A DNA stretch of 64,000 bases from Pestalotiopsis fici W106-1 (GCF_000516985.1 NW_006917094.1:1426001-1490000), one strand, 5' to 3'. Shown: positions 47,659-59,912, numbered from the stretch's first letter. Notes: generated by a model from the sequence alone, not told the origin. A program made the numbers and translations.

Positions 47659-48953
47659 ATGAAGGGGTTGCCGAGGACGGCATTAGTGCTCGATGGAGCG
47701 CTTCTGAGGTTGAGGGCGCCGACATGCTGCCTGTCGTTGGCACGACCCATTTGCTGCGCGCCAGTCGCGTCGTGTACTGGCAGTACCCGCTACTCGTCCT
47801 CAAATTCGCGATGGAAGCAGCGGCAGGGTAATGACTTCTTTGCTCGCGAGGCCCGCGTACAGGGCCTCAAGAGCCGGGCAGCTTTCAAGTTGCTCGAGGT
47901 GCGTCTACCCTGCACGAGCTGGTTTCCCTTGCCATAACGAGCAGCCCAAGGTCATGATGACTAACGAGCATATCAGATGGACTCAAGGTACAAGATCTTC
48001 AAAAAGGGTCAAATGGTGGTTGATCTGGGCTACGCACCCGGCTCATGGTCTCAGGTCGCCCAGGAGCGCACCAAGCCGAGCGGCCAAATCGTCGGAATCG
48101 ACCTGATCCCCGCCCAGCCGCCAAAGGGCGTGTCGACGATACAGGGCAATTTCTTGAATCCGGCGGTCCAGAACCTGGTCAAAGAGTACCTCCGAGAATT
48201 TTCTAGAAAACCCCCACAGTATAGGAAGTCGGCTGAAGATGAAGAGGGCACCATACTTGATGCCGCAGAGTTCGAGTCCCTCATCAAGGGCAAGCCCAGT
48301 TATATCGACGCCGAGCGGGCAGACACGGCTGAGCATGCGCCGTTTGACGACGGGGGTCGATTAGTTGATGTCAGTCTCGTCCCCTTGCGCGATCCATGAC
48401 ACGAACAGATTCAAACTCCGACCAGTCTGCTGATAATGTCCACAGGTAGTGTTGAGCGACATGTCAGAACCTTGGCCACAAACTTCCGGTTTTTCCAGTA
48501 ACACGTTGAGTAACCCGTATCGCAGGATGATGAACACGAGCGGAATGAGCTTTCGGGATCATGCCGGCAGTATGGTAAGCACAAAGAAAAGAGAAAAGAA
48601 ACGGCGCCGGTCTAGTAACTCCAAGCTCTCGCTGACTTTTGCATCGCTTAGGATTTGTGCCTTGCTGCGCTGCAATTCGCCAGCGACACCCTGAGGTCGG
48701 GAGGCCACTTTGTTTGTAAATTTTATCAGGGCTCCGAGGACAAGGATCTGGAATTGAAGCTCAAGAAGATGTTTCGAAGGGTAGCTAGAGAAAAGCCCGA
48801 ATCTTCCAGAAACGTGAGTTGCCCATCCTGAAGATCTTTCGCATTGCAAATCGGATACTAAGAGCGATACACCTACGATAGGAATCGAGAGAAGCCTTTT
48901 TTGTAGCTCTTGGGAGAAAGAGCGATGTAAAACTAGAGGAAATCACCAAATAA
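47659..48953 (+). CDS. MRM2: Mitochondrial 21S/23S rRNA 2'-O-ribose methyltransferase (FtsJ/RrmJ family)
   Basis: Five exons: 47659-47898, 47977-48369, 48446-48574, 48652-48813 and 48882-48953, giving 331 aa. The N-terminus (MKGLPRTALVLDGALLRLRAPTCC...) is Arg/Leu/Ala-rich without acids, as in a mitochondrial presequence. The SAM site VVDLGYAPGSW is at 94-104. The RrmJ catalytic tetrad is complete: K77 (SRAAFKLLE), D216 (VLSDMSEPW), K277 (FVCKFYQG) and E312 (SREAFF). Members methylate the A-loop uridine of the large-subunit rRNA (U2552 in E. coli). An acidic insertion of about 65 residues (~145-210, rich in Glu/Lys/Asp) separates the SAM site from the catalytic Asp and is absent in bacterial RrmJ. 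Intron 2 starts gtcagt, a less common donor. Confidence 0.9.
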
Positions 48954-49317
48954 AGATAAGAATGAGCTGACGAGATCTTCGCCTACTCGGTGCAACGGGA
49001 CGTCCTTGGCCTGATCAAGGAGGGAAACTCTTCTCCGTGCACATGACCTGATCATAGGGAAAGTGCAAAAGAAGACAATATGGATGTTGAGCATTTCATG
49101 ATTCGCAGTTTCCTGGAATCAGCTTGGAAGCAAAACAGACAACCATGTGGGCTTGCTCGTGTCATTGCCTTGGCATCTGAACTTGAACCTAAACATACAA
49201 ACCAAAACAAATGATCATGCACCACCAGTACCTCACTTTCTTGGCTTTTTGGCTCTGATCTCTTGGTCGCATTTTGGATCGCTTTAGGGGACAAACACTT
49301 GCACCACTATCACTAGG
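48954..49317. other. Intergenic
   Basis: Contains the 3' end of MRM2 and the promoter of the MFS gene. Nothing else is seen. Confidence 0.5.
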
Positions 49318-51553
49318 ATGGCCCACGAGGATATCGAGAAGCCCGAGAGCCAGAAGACCTGGAACTCATCTACCGACACCTTTCACGAAGAACTCGAAGA
49401 CGTTTGTCTTGATGAAGACGTTCAGAAACCTGTCCCTCTGCCGCCCGGCACCCGACCGGAGGTATTGAGTAATATTGTCCACGAATGCTTCTTCGTCGCT
49501 CTCATTGCCTTCGGCGCCGCATCATCTGTTTTTCTTCAACGTTCCATGATCGTCGTGGCTGCCGACATCAACAAGAGCTTGAACATGAGCCCGGCGGAGA
49601 CGGCTTGGGTCAGCGGAGCGTCTGGGTAAGTTGTGCTCTTTCTACCACGAGGAATACGCCTGATCTTGACGAAAAATGACAGCTTGACCACCGGCGCATT
49701 TCTCATCCCTTTTGGCCACCTGGCAGACGTCTGCCCTGTGTTGTCGCGTAAACATTTGCTCATTCTAAGTCTTACGGCATTCTCTCTCATCGTTGCCTTC
49801 ACATCTTTTGCAAACAGCGGTATCGTGGTTGATATCATGTCCGGCCTGGCTGGTCTTGCATGTGCTGCAACCATACCCATCGCCGTCGGCATATTAAGCT
49901 TGGTCTACCCGGAGCCGTCCCGTCGCAAAAATATCGTATTTTCTTCCTTCTTGATGGGAAACCCAGCGGCGATTATTGTGGGCGGCCTCGGTACCGGCGG
50001 AGTGGCTTCAAGCTTCAGTTGGAGAGCGACGTTCATCTTTTTAGGCATTTTGTATGCCCTAGTCACGATACTTAGCTGGTGGATTGTTCCCAATGTTGTC
50101 GAGTCCCGCTCGAACCCGAAACTGCGGCGGGCTCAACGGTGCGATGGAGCCAGTCCGTTTGTTCTGGTTTCCAAGAAAATCCCAAACATTGGAGGAGCTT
50201 TCCAAAGGTTCGACTGGACGGGATTGTTTCTTCTCGTTACCGGCGTGCTAATGTTCACGGTTGCCTTGACCATTGGGCCTGAGGGACCCCAGCCATGGAA
50301 GACGCCGACAGTGATACTTCTACTGACCCTGGGACTTCTTTTGTTGGGCAGCTTCATCATGTGGGAAAGTTCGGCAAAAACACCAATGATACCGCCGGCT
50401 ATCTAGGAGAACACCAGTGTCTTGTTGGTAGGTCCATGGAGACGCGACCGACCTTGCAGATATCTGACATTTTGCTACCAGGTCAATGTATCGGCCTTGG
50501 CTTCAGCAATGGCATACTATCCAACCGTATTTTGGATCACCATGTTTTTGCAAAAGGTGCAAGGATTAGAACCCTTTGATGTGGCCGTCCGCCTCTTACC
50601 ACAGGCATTGATGGGTATATTCTTTAGCCCATTGGTTGGGCTCATCATGGATCGAACATCTGGCACCGTGTTACTCATTGTAGCTGCATCGTGCTCGGTC
50701 CTCAGCAACTTGCTGCTTGTTTTCTTGCGCCAGGAGACAAACTACTTTGCTCTCATCTTTCCGTCGCTTCTTCTCAGCACGATTGGTATGGACTGGACAA
50801 TGAATGTTGGATCTGTAGGTGCCTGCAAGACCAAAGCCTATTCTCTAGATTGCATCTGACCTTGATAAGCTATACACCCTATCGGTACTGCCTCTGGAGC
50901 ATCATTCCATTGGTGCTTCTTTACTTCAGACCACTCTGCGCCTCGGTCTTCCACTTGGGCTGGGAGTCACCACCGCTGTGTGGACTTCTTTCGATGGTTA
51001 TTACGACCCCATGCTGTCTTACTCGAAGACATTCATCACTACGACTGCTTTTGCAGGCTTTTCTCTTGTATTGGCTCCATTTATACGAATCGGAAAACAA
51101 GGCTTTTCTCACCCCAAGTCGGTAAAAGAGAATCAGTCGGACAATTATCGACCAAGCAAGCGATGGTCTTACGTCGAGACTATTTCCTCTACCAGCAGTA
51201 ACAGCAGCAATAGCAGTAGTCCGACGAGCAGAACCCCTAAACCTGAACTGCCACCAATCCGAACATCATCATTCTCGTCGGAGCTGTCAATTGAGAAGAA
51301 CCGGAACTCGTCTCGTGAAACGCCAGTCTCGGAAGCTCCCAAGTCTAAAATTGTCTGGGTCGTCTGCGAACAGTGTAATGCTAGCCGTCGCGTTACAGAC
51401 CCGGTGGGCGACCCAACAAAGTACTTTAACAACATCTACGGTACGCTCGAGAAGCCAAACCACGACATGATTGTCAATGGCCGAAGACGGTTTCCATTGG
51501 CTGCAAAGAATCAAAGGACAAACTCTAATAGTACAGCGACAACTGGTGGATGA
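49318..51553 (+). CDS. MFS transporter (DHA2/ATR1-AMF1-like, 14 TM) with one in-frame UAG at codon 344
   Basis: Exons 49318-49625, 49683-50427, 50482-50814 and 50870-51553 join into 689 codons plus stop, all with gt..ag ends and matching phase. The TM core starts at ~55 (HECFFVALIAFGAASSVFLQ) and includes WVSGASGLTTGAFLIPFGHLAD, the MFS motif-A region of DHA2-type drug:H+ antiporters. Helices continue through exons 3-4 to ~540. The frame is interrupted by TAG at 50404-50406, within MIPPAI-stop-ENTSVL, where DHA2 relatives have Trp (PxxIW-N). The downstream half has no other stop or frameshift and reads as good transporter sequence (SALASAMAYYPTVFWI, LSVLPLEHHSIGASLLQTTL). Read literally the product is a 343-aa half transporter. 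No alternative intron in phase removes the TAG. The C-terminal ~150 residues form a Ser-rich cytosolic tail with a CEQC motif. Confidence 0.8.
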
Positions 51554-52119
51554 TGGTCCGGAGACATTACTTGGGGTGTGCAGTCTCATTGGGAGCCTTG
51601 CGGGAGGAACATTATTTGGTGGATGTTCATGGTTGGAATGAAGCATCTTTCTTTAGCTGATGTTGTATTATATCACTTTGGTTGCGAGGCACGAAATTTC
51701 TATTAGATTGCGCGGCGCATTTCGCTCACTTGTATGAATATTCGTTCAAGATATGTAATAAACACGCGAGCCTTGCCCAACATTTCTCCACTACTTACAA
51801 TGAATGCACAAATTATCAAATCTCCAGGGGTAATGCAAACACAGGATGACGGCAGAGCAACAAAAGGAAGGGCGGTAAATTCATTGATAGCTATGGGAAG
51901 TAGCACAAGGCAGAATAATGGGGGGAAAGGAAAGGAACCCCCCATTCCTCTCCAATTTCTCTCTGCGCCCATCACCACGCATGGACCAGAAAAGCCACGC
52001 TCGGTGATGAAAACCATTTCGATAGACCTGGGAATGGCGGCGACGGGTTCTCTATCGTGATTGCACATATTTAGAAAAAAGAAAAAAGTCAGCCTGCCTG
52101 CTTCGAACCATCCAAACAC
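51554..52119. other. Convergent 3' intergenic region
   Basis: Lies between the 3' ends of the MFS gene (+) and the polytopic membrane protein gene (-). Overlapping frames (138 codons on -, 108 codons on +) have no motifs and are not called. Confidence 0.5.
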
Positions 52120-54256
52120 TCAGCTTGGAATCTTAAAAAACCCTTTGGTATGCTTGACATGCCACGGGGCCGGGATGGCCTTGTCTTGAGGCCACCATGT
52201 GCGCATGAGATTCCATGTGTCCATGGGATGGATAACCAAGTGACCTAGAGGCAACCATTTGCGTACGCGTGTATGGAATGAACCCAGTGAATCCAGAATA
52301 GCAAAACCGTTCACAACACAGGGATGCCATGTAGGGACATCTCCCCAGAGATAACTTAGAGCTGCTTCAGCTTTTGAATCCTTCCGCACTGAGTCGTTGT
52401 CCCGAGTGAGCCAACCACTGACTAAATTCCGATAATGAGGAGACACTGTACGCTTCTGATTTGATGTCGAGATGCTAGAGAAGCTGCTGCGTCGCTTGAT
52501 ACTTAGTTCCAGGATTTCTTCCGATGACAGAAAACTCCGACTGGGCATTTCTGGTAATTTTAGAATCATCCTTCTTATAGGGTGGTCATAATCATTGTAG
52601 GGAAATAACCCGCCGTCATTATTCCGGTCGTCGTCATTTCTCCTCGATTCAAGTGACTTTGAATTCTTAGAGTTTCTCATTCTTAGAAAGTGGATACTTC
52701 TCGTCACCCAATTGGCGTCAAAATGTTTTCTGGGCGGAAGCTCATCCAGTTCTGGGCTGCTCTGGGTTCGTTTTAATTTTGGACGCCCAGTTGTTATTGA
52801 TCCTAGCAGAGACAAATGAGTTTAGCTGGTCAGTTATATTTCCCATAATCGAGGGCTTACTCCTGAACATCACCTGGCTTGCTGCCAGTCTCTCGGAACG
52901 CGAAAACAGTCGGGCCTCTGCTGACTTTTGTCTGCTTAGTCTTGTTGACACCATATTGGCACAGTTTGACCTACGCTGAGAAAACGAATGATCACCTTGA
53001 CAGCACCAAGCACTCCAAGTATGAATGGTATCAGTTGGCCAGTGGATCCAATGTCATACGAGCTCTGCACCGCATTCCAGATGATCGTGAGTTCAATGCC
53101 CACAACAGCCAACACAAAATAGGTCAAAATCGCGCCCAGATATAATTTATAGCTGATAGGTCAGCAGTAACTAAATGATAGTAGAGTGATTGACTTACCG
53201 AATGGAGACTCTTTCGGGATGAGTTTCCATTGTCGAAACGGCTTTCTGGTGCAATTCCCTCCCTCGAATGGCATTCCACCAAGAAACCACTCCCGCGAAG
53301 AGTTCCCAAAGTGACCCCGTGGTCGTTGCGGAGGTTGCCTGGGCCCATGGAACAAAATATGTAATTGATGGGTTCTGCCACAGTCGTCCTTTCTCCCGCT
53401 TCTGATCATTGCTATCGTGCCGTGTTGAAGTTGATGCGTCCTGACTTTTTGCACTTGACGTCTGTTGGCCTAGGGTATCGAGAAATGCTGCCGTTACTCC
53501 AAATACTATGAACGCAGGGAACACAATCATGAGTAAAGGAATGGTGAGCACGGAAACAACGGCCCCCGCCGCCACGAGGAATGCGAGGTACGCCAATATC
53601 CAGGTTGGTGGCAAGATAGCCAGTAAGATTGAAGTGAGTTTGTAAAAGCCCCGCAGGCCACCAAGAGCATCGAGTTTGGAGAAAAAGAAGACATATGGAG
53701 AACAGTTATCCACAGATCTTGCGTGAAAAGCATCAAGGCCCCGGAACCAGAACCATGCATTATATACGCTTATCATGGCGATAACAGTATACCTGAAGAC
53801 AAGAGCCGGCGCACGGCCGATCAGTGTGATGAAATTGCTGTTTCGACGAAAGGCTTTGATCTCATGGGAGAAATGACCCAAAGAGAATCCGCAAAAGATA
53901 ATCAACCACAAAAGCCGCAGTAAAATGATGGAATCAACGGCATCGATCGTTTGCTCAGGGGTACTTTTGACAAGGGCAACAAAGATGGCGAAAAGAAGAA
54001 TCAAGTTGGTGTCATGGTATTCGAACAGAAGAGAATTTGCCTTGGAGTCGAATTGGAACATGGCTACCATGGTGCAAAGAAGTTGCAAATAAATACCGAG
54101 GCGGATTCCAAGGCCGTAGAAATCCGGATTGCCAGCGTGCAGGCATTGTGCTGTACTCGACGCATCTTGCGTTTCTCGCGGGGTCTGCATTCTCGCAACG
54201 GGCATCGCTGATGCCAAAACCGACATCACAACGAGCAGTCCTGGTCCTGTAAGCAT
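52120..54256 (-). CDS. Fungal polytopic integral membrane protein of unknown function
   Basis: Four exons on the minus strand: 54256-53199, 53152-52975, 52924-52861 and 52802-52120, giving 660 aa. I chose the ATG at 54256 because MLTGPGLLVVMSVLASAMPVARM reads as a signal peptide; an in-frame ATG at 54370 is the alternative. The conserved-looking start of the membrane domain is GNPDFYGLGIRLGIYLQ, followed by about eight helices, for example NLILLFAIFVALVKS, SIILLRLLWLIIFCGFSLGHF and ILLAILPPTWILAYLAFLVAAGAVV. STGQLIPFILGVLGAVKVI is the last helix. The C-terminal ~250 residues are soluble, basic and Ser-rich, ending in a Trp-rich segment (WNLMRTWWPQD). The third exon is only 64 nt and was placed by phase and splice signals. 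I recognise the general type from filamentous fungi but no function is known. Confidence 0.65.
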
Positions 54257-56042
54257 GGTTCCGCTTTGTTTGGGCTTGACGATGGCAGAAATGCAAATCT
54301 TTCTAGGAAACGCTACTTCGTGGAGAGGGTCAGATGCGAAGCAAGATGGGCTATTTGAAGAAATGTCCATAAGGCTTTGGGGTTACACTGTTGCAACCCT
54401 TACTCACACTGATCGGGCACCAAGACATCAGCCTCACGACAGGCAGACTTGAGATGCAACCTCCGAAAAAAGTCCAGCTCTGCCTTGTTCGTTTCGTCAC
54501 GGCGAAAAATGTGTTCCCCTTCGCCTTGACCTAGATGCATAACAACGCCGACAAACAGTATTGTCGTGAATATGGTAAATCTGCCAAGAATACAGCTATT
54601 TCTATAGTCCAAGGTCTGAAATCTGGTGCGTCGCATGGCTGTGTAAGTTACGCTGCGCAATATCAAATTATCACTGCATAGCATTTAATAATCGAGATTG
54701 TTTTGGTACAGGTCTCGCTGGAGGGGTTCTTACTCACACACTGATGCATTTGTGTTGGCCATCAGATTTTATCATTGAGCTCAATTTGTGTATCCATCAT
54801 GTATCTTATTGTCGTGCCGAGTGCGCCTTGAATGTTACGGTTGCCTGGAGGGCAAACTGTTGAGAAATCTCAAATTGCGCAGCGAATAAGTAAGTTACCT
54901 TATTGATGATTATTGAAAAAGAAAGACAAATAGAAAGAAAATAGTAATATTTGTATTTGTATTTAAAACTTCATTTTTACCCCATGTAACTCGTACTCAC
55001 GCTTATATAGCTGTCATAGCATATTATAACAAGGAAACCCCGAAATAAAAGAGTGTTTTTCAACACTCTGCCCTCTGGTGCTTCATAGAATGTCGGCAGG
55101 CTTGTGCATCAGAACAACATCAAGAAAGATGCATCATGTCGCCCGCGATTCTCCCGGGGCCCGCTTGATTACCTAGTAGACAAGACGGACAGAAGGCCAC
55201 TGTTTATCTGGCTTGTCTGAGGAGGGAAATGATCAGTGCCTGAAAGGTTGCATCGGCAACAGATAGGATGTTGCCGCATTCGGCCGGGTCTCGGGACTCT
55301 TTCTTGACGCTATACTGTAAACCCAACCCCCGACGTCCTTCTTTCTCCACTATCTGGGGGGGATGAATACCCCACAAACTTCAAGATGATAAATAAACAA
55401 GAAAGGCACACATACTTGGCACGGATAGTTATCCATGGAAATAGGGAGTAGTCTCAGTGGGCCTGGGGTAACATATTAGGTTAGCAGTTCAGCAGCTTTC
55501 AACGGCCCGCTTCCGGCGGCACTTCCGATTCCATCTCCGATGCAGCATTTCTGCTTTTTGAATGTTTGGAATTTCGTAAAACCAAAGCGATGTCGCTCAA
55601 TGACATGATGCAATTCATGTCTATTGAAAACATGACGGGCCTGTAGAATACATCTCATGTCCCCATCTCCCCTTTCAAGCTACTCTGTATAGACCAGCAT
55701 TGCTAGAGAGCGGCCCCCTGGCATCATGACGTGATTTAAAGGTGCAATGGTGATTTACACCGCTTGGGGTAGTTGAAAATCGGTCCTTTTTTTTGTTGTC
55801 AAGTGAAAAAAACGGCTCCGATTGTTCTAATCTGTAGAACCCTGTAATGCGATAATTCACTATACGAACAGAGTGATTACATATCTGATCGGAGCACGCA
55901 AGTTTGCAGATCATCCGATAAGAACCATTAGCACGACAAGGTAAACAGGAGACATGAACCCATATAAGGAGACCCGGCATTCGTCAAAGCGAACGGGGAT
56001 CAGGCAGGACAGCGGACTAGCCAGACTCGATTCCTTTCCATA
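54257..56042. other. Intergenic, divergent promoters of the membrane protein (-) and GH3 (+)
   Basis: A minus-strand 94-codon frame (54684-54400) has one hydrophobic segment and a gtgagt donor near its end. It could be an upstream exon of the membrane protein gene, but this is unproven. The right part is the GH3 promoter: TATAAG at 55963-55968, about 75 bp before the ATG, a minus-strand GGCTAG near 56015, and several CreA-type SYGGRG words (near 55162, 55353 and 55465). The motif matches are short and only suggestive. Confidence 0.4.
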
Positions 56043-58548
56043 ATGAGGTCTATCATTCACACTGTTGCCTCGGTGTTGGTAGTCGCTGCGCCTGCAGTGG
56101 CTGCCGACAACTACACATGGGCCAATCCTCCTTCGGAAGTTCCGTACTATGGTCTCAGTCCTCCCGTCTATCCTACACGTAAGTAGCCTCTGTCATTCCA
56201 TGATATATGCGGATCCTCGTGCTCAAGCGTCACCATAGCCCAGGGAAATGGCACCACTTCATCAAAATGGGCAGATGCCTATACAAAGGCCAGGGCCCTC
56301 GTCGCCCAGATGACGCTGGAGGAAAAGACAAACGTCACGCGCGGGTACACCGGCAGTTGCGTGGGCAACACGGGCGCCGTGCCCCGGCTGGGGATTGAAC
56401 CCATTTGCTTTGCCGATGCCCCGGATGGTCTGCGGGGCTCCGACTTTACCTCTGCGTTCCCGGCCCAGCTGCACTTGGCGGCGACCTGGGACAGAAACTT
56501 GATGTACCAGTGTGGTAAAGCGCTGGGAGAAGAGTATCACGACAAGGGCGTCAACGTGGCGCTGAGTCCCGTTGCGGGCCCGGCCGGGCGTGTTGTTACC
56601 TCGGGCCGCAGCTGGGAAGGGTTGAGTAGTGATCCCTACCTGGCAGGTGTGGGTATGTTCCATGTCACTACCGGTATACAAGAGTCGGGAGTCATCGCTT
56701 GCGCCAAGGTGAGTATGGGTCTTTGTGAACAGTTCACATCGACGACAATGCTGACCATGTCATCAAGCATTTTCTACTCAATGAGCAGGAATTTCGTCGA
56801 CTACCAAATCAGACGCACACTCTCGCCGACGGCAGCACGCTCGCTGAGCCCGTCGGAGAGGCAATGTCTTCGAATGTCGACGACAAGACGCTTCACGAAC
56901 TGTACGCATTTCCATTCTACGACGCGCTCTTGGCTGGTGCTGCTTCCGTCATGTGCTCCTATCAACGAGCAAACAACTCGTACGCCTGCCAGAACTCGAA
57001 GCTGCTAAACGGAATACTGAAGACGGAAATGGGTTTCGAGGGTTTCATTGTATCTGGTAAGTAATTTGGTCCGTCGTGACGCAACGTTCAATACTGATGG
57101 CTGTGACAGACTGGCAAGCACAACACACTGGAATCGCGTCCGCCAACGCCGGTCTCGATGTAGTCATGCCTGATGGTGGGTACTGGGGAGGCAACCTCAC
57201 CCAGGCGGTCAACAATGGTTCGGTCAGCACCGATCGTATCGATGACATGGCCACGCGCTTGTTTGCTTCCTTTTATTATCTGGAGCAGGAAGACTACCCA
57301 GAAGTAGGCGTGTTTTCCGATACGGTGCAGCATCCCATTGTTGACGTGCGTGGTGACCACGACAAGCTGATCCGCGAGATTGGCGCCGCGGGTCAGGTGC
57401 TGGTCAAGAATGTCAACAACACGCTCCCCCTACAGCACCCCAAGTTTGTTAGCGTTTACGGCTACGATGCGGATATCAAGGCCGACCCCTGGGAGAACGT
57501 CGCCCGCTACGGCGGTGGATACGAAGTGAACTACCCGTGGGAAACCTTTAATGGTACACTGATTACTGGAGGTGGCTCGGGTGGTTCGTCACCGCCCTAT
57601 GTGGTTACGCCTTTCCGGGCAATCCAGGACCGTGTCGTCAAGGATCACGGTATGGTTCGATGGAACTTCTGGTCCGAGAATCCGCATGTGTCGGCTACCT
57701 CTCAGGTATGCTTGGTCTTTATCAATGCCTATGGGTCCGAGGCAAAGGAGCGGCTGTCCTTGACCGACGAGTTTAGCGACAATCTCGTCATCAATGTTGC
57801 TTCCAACTGTGCAAACACCATAGTGGTTGTCCACTCCACGGCGGTCCGTCTGGTAGATGCCTGGATTGAGCACGAAAACGTTACTGCCGTTATACTCGCC
57901 GGTCTACCGGGACAAGAAAGCGGAAACAGTCTTGTCGATGTGCTCTACGGCGATATTAGTCCCAGCGGTAAGCTGCCGTATACGGTTGCGAAAAAGGAGG
58001 AAGACTATGGTCACCTTCTTCACCATACCAACGACACTAGTTTCTTCCCTCAATCCAACTTTACCGAGGGTGTTTATATCGACTATCGGGCATTCGACAA
58101 GGACGAAATCGAACCTCGCTTTGAGTTTGGATTCGGACTGACGTACTCTGAGTTTACCTACTCAAACGTTCAGGTCACGCCCGTTAGCGATGCCAACACG
58201 GACCCCTTCCCACCAGAGGCGGCAGTCGTCCAGGGCGGCCATCCTAACCTGTGGGATGTTCTCTTCAACGTGACCGCAGAGGTCGAAAACGTCGGCAACT
58301 ACACCGCGGCCGAAGTGGCTCAGCTTTACGTCGGAATTCCCACGGGGCCGGTGCGATTACTCCGTGGTTTCGACAAGGTGCTGACCAGCCCTGGGGACAA
58401 GGTGACTGTATCCTTTCCGCTGAAGCGCCGGGATCTGAGCATCTGGAACGTGGACGCTCAGCAGTGGGAGTTGCAAGCTGGCGAATATCCAATCTGGGTG
58501 GGCGCGAGCAGCAGGGATCTTAGATTGAACAGTAGCATCACTATCTAG
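56043..58548 (+). CDS. Secreted GH3 beta-glucosidase
   Basis: Four exons: 56043-56178, 56239-56708, 56768-57056 and 57110-58548, giving 777 aa. A signal peptide is clear ([21 protein letters not shown]). The GH3 (beta/alpha)8 domain includes [12 protein letters not shown], the substrate-binding [21 protein letters not shown] and the nucleophile D299 in [13 protein letters not shown], a site split by intron 3. The alpha/beta sandwich domain carries [27 protein letters not shown]. The C-terminal FnIII-like domain runs from [18 protein letters not shown] to WVGASSRDL. Such enzymes hydrolyse terminal beta-D-glucosyl residues (cellobiose, cello-oligosaccharides) with retention. There are many N-glycosylation sequons. 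It is complementary to the GH6 enzyme at 40483. The strain may use it extracellularly or at the wall. Confidence 0.94.
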
Positions 58549-59912
58549 TAGAGTGCAAGCTGTCAACACCAATAGAGCTTTGTAATATGTCCCAGAATAA
58601 CGTGATCTCAATCTTGATGGTGTTGGTACGAAGGTTGGCCATTCCTCAATCAAGAGGCCAGAGCCATGCTGCAAAGAGAGATGGCATCCAGACTGCACAG
58701 TATTAACGATTACTCGAGGCAAAAGACTGTGAAAGAAGGCAACGCGATATGTTGATGATGCTGATAGGCCCTGAAGCCTGGGTAGATCAACAGTAAATTA
58801 GTAGGAAAACACGACTACCTATGTAGGTACCTACTAGGCGACTACTGCTGCATACTGCACCGGTTTCCGCCCACTAAAACGTAGCTACGGAGACTTAATG
58901 CATGGGGCAGATTGTGGGGGAGTGGATAGTGGTCAGTTGGCGCATCGTGTCATGATTTGACCACTGCCAACTCGGTGAGCATTGGAAAAACGGACCATCA
59001 TGCCATTGTATTATCTGCATCCATGGATAGTGTTGGTTTGCATGACTTTTCTCGTGCATGTTCCTGTTTGTTGTGTTTTCTGTCGTTGACTCTGCGGCGA
59101 GATGCACTACACTTGCCACACTATCACAATCGTCAGCCTTGAATTCCTTAGTTTCCATGAATACTGGCTTTCACAGCCAATGTTCTAGCCTAGCTCTGAG
59201 GTAAGAATTCAGCTCGGTACAATAACAAATGAAACTTGATCTCATGGAATCAAGGAAAGATCGACTGATCATCAGATTTATTCTCGAGTTTCATCATCTG
59301 AATTATAGTCAATATACTGGGGCTTCCATATATTATTCCTCACACGAATACGTAGGTATGTAGTAGGTACTGACTGTTTCTTTACACATTCACATGCTCT
59401 TGACATGACTTGGCGCTTCCCCAAGATCTAGAAGTGTCTCGAGTCAGATCAGGTGGGTCCCCCAGCGTTCCCGCGGTAAGCACCGAAGAGCCAATCATGG
59501 TGATTGGGATTACGCCGCCATGCCGAGGTATGGCGACGGAATAGGCCTAGTTGGGTGGGCTGCGACCGCTGCAACAGCTGCTCTTTCTCCAGATTTCTCT
59601 AAGATAATGCTGTTGGCCCTTCTGGGTAAGCCGCCGTCTTGTCACGCGGCGGCGCTGGGCCAGTACCCCGGATATTCGAGACTCTTTCTTTTCCAATATT
59701 AAGACAAATCTGTAATCTTGTTTCTATCTCTTTTTCCAAATCTTCCTCATCCCCTTATTCTCTTACTGACTTGTGGTGTGTCATATATATCGAGGGAACA
59801 TTTAGTCGACGTCTCTGTTTCAAGCTTCCAAGTGCTATTCACTCGTCGTCTGCTACTTTCCGTGTACATATATATCTTCTAATTGTTCCATTTGATTTCC
59901 CGCACGCCCATC
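58549..59912. other. Intergenic, promoter of the cytochrome b5-ACAD gene
   Basis: Contains the palindrome TAGGTACCTA at 58824-58833 with a flanking inverted CTACCT and related words at 59353-59370. The last ~200 bases are C/T-rich 5' UTR-like sequence. Short frames are not supported as genes. Confidence 0.5.

Noticed and set aside
50360..50406. Alternative intron (gtggga to ctatctag) that would remove the in-frame TAG of the MFS gene
   Set aside because: Its ends give the wrong phase for the downstream frame, and it would delete conserved transporter residues.
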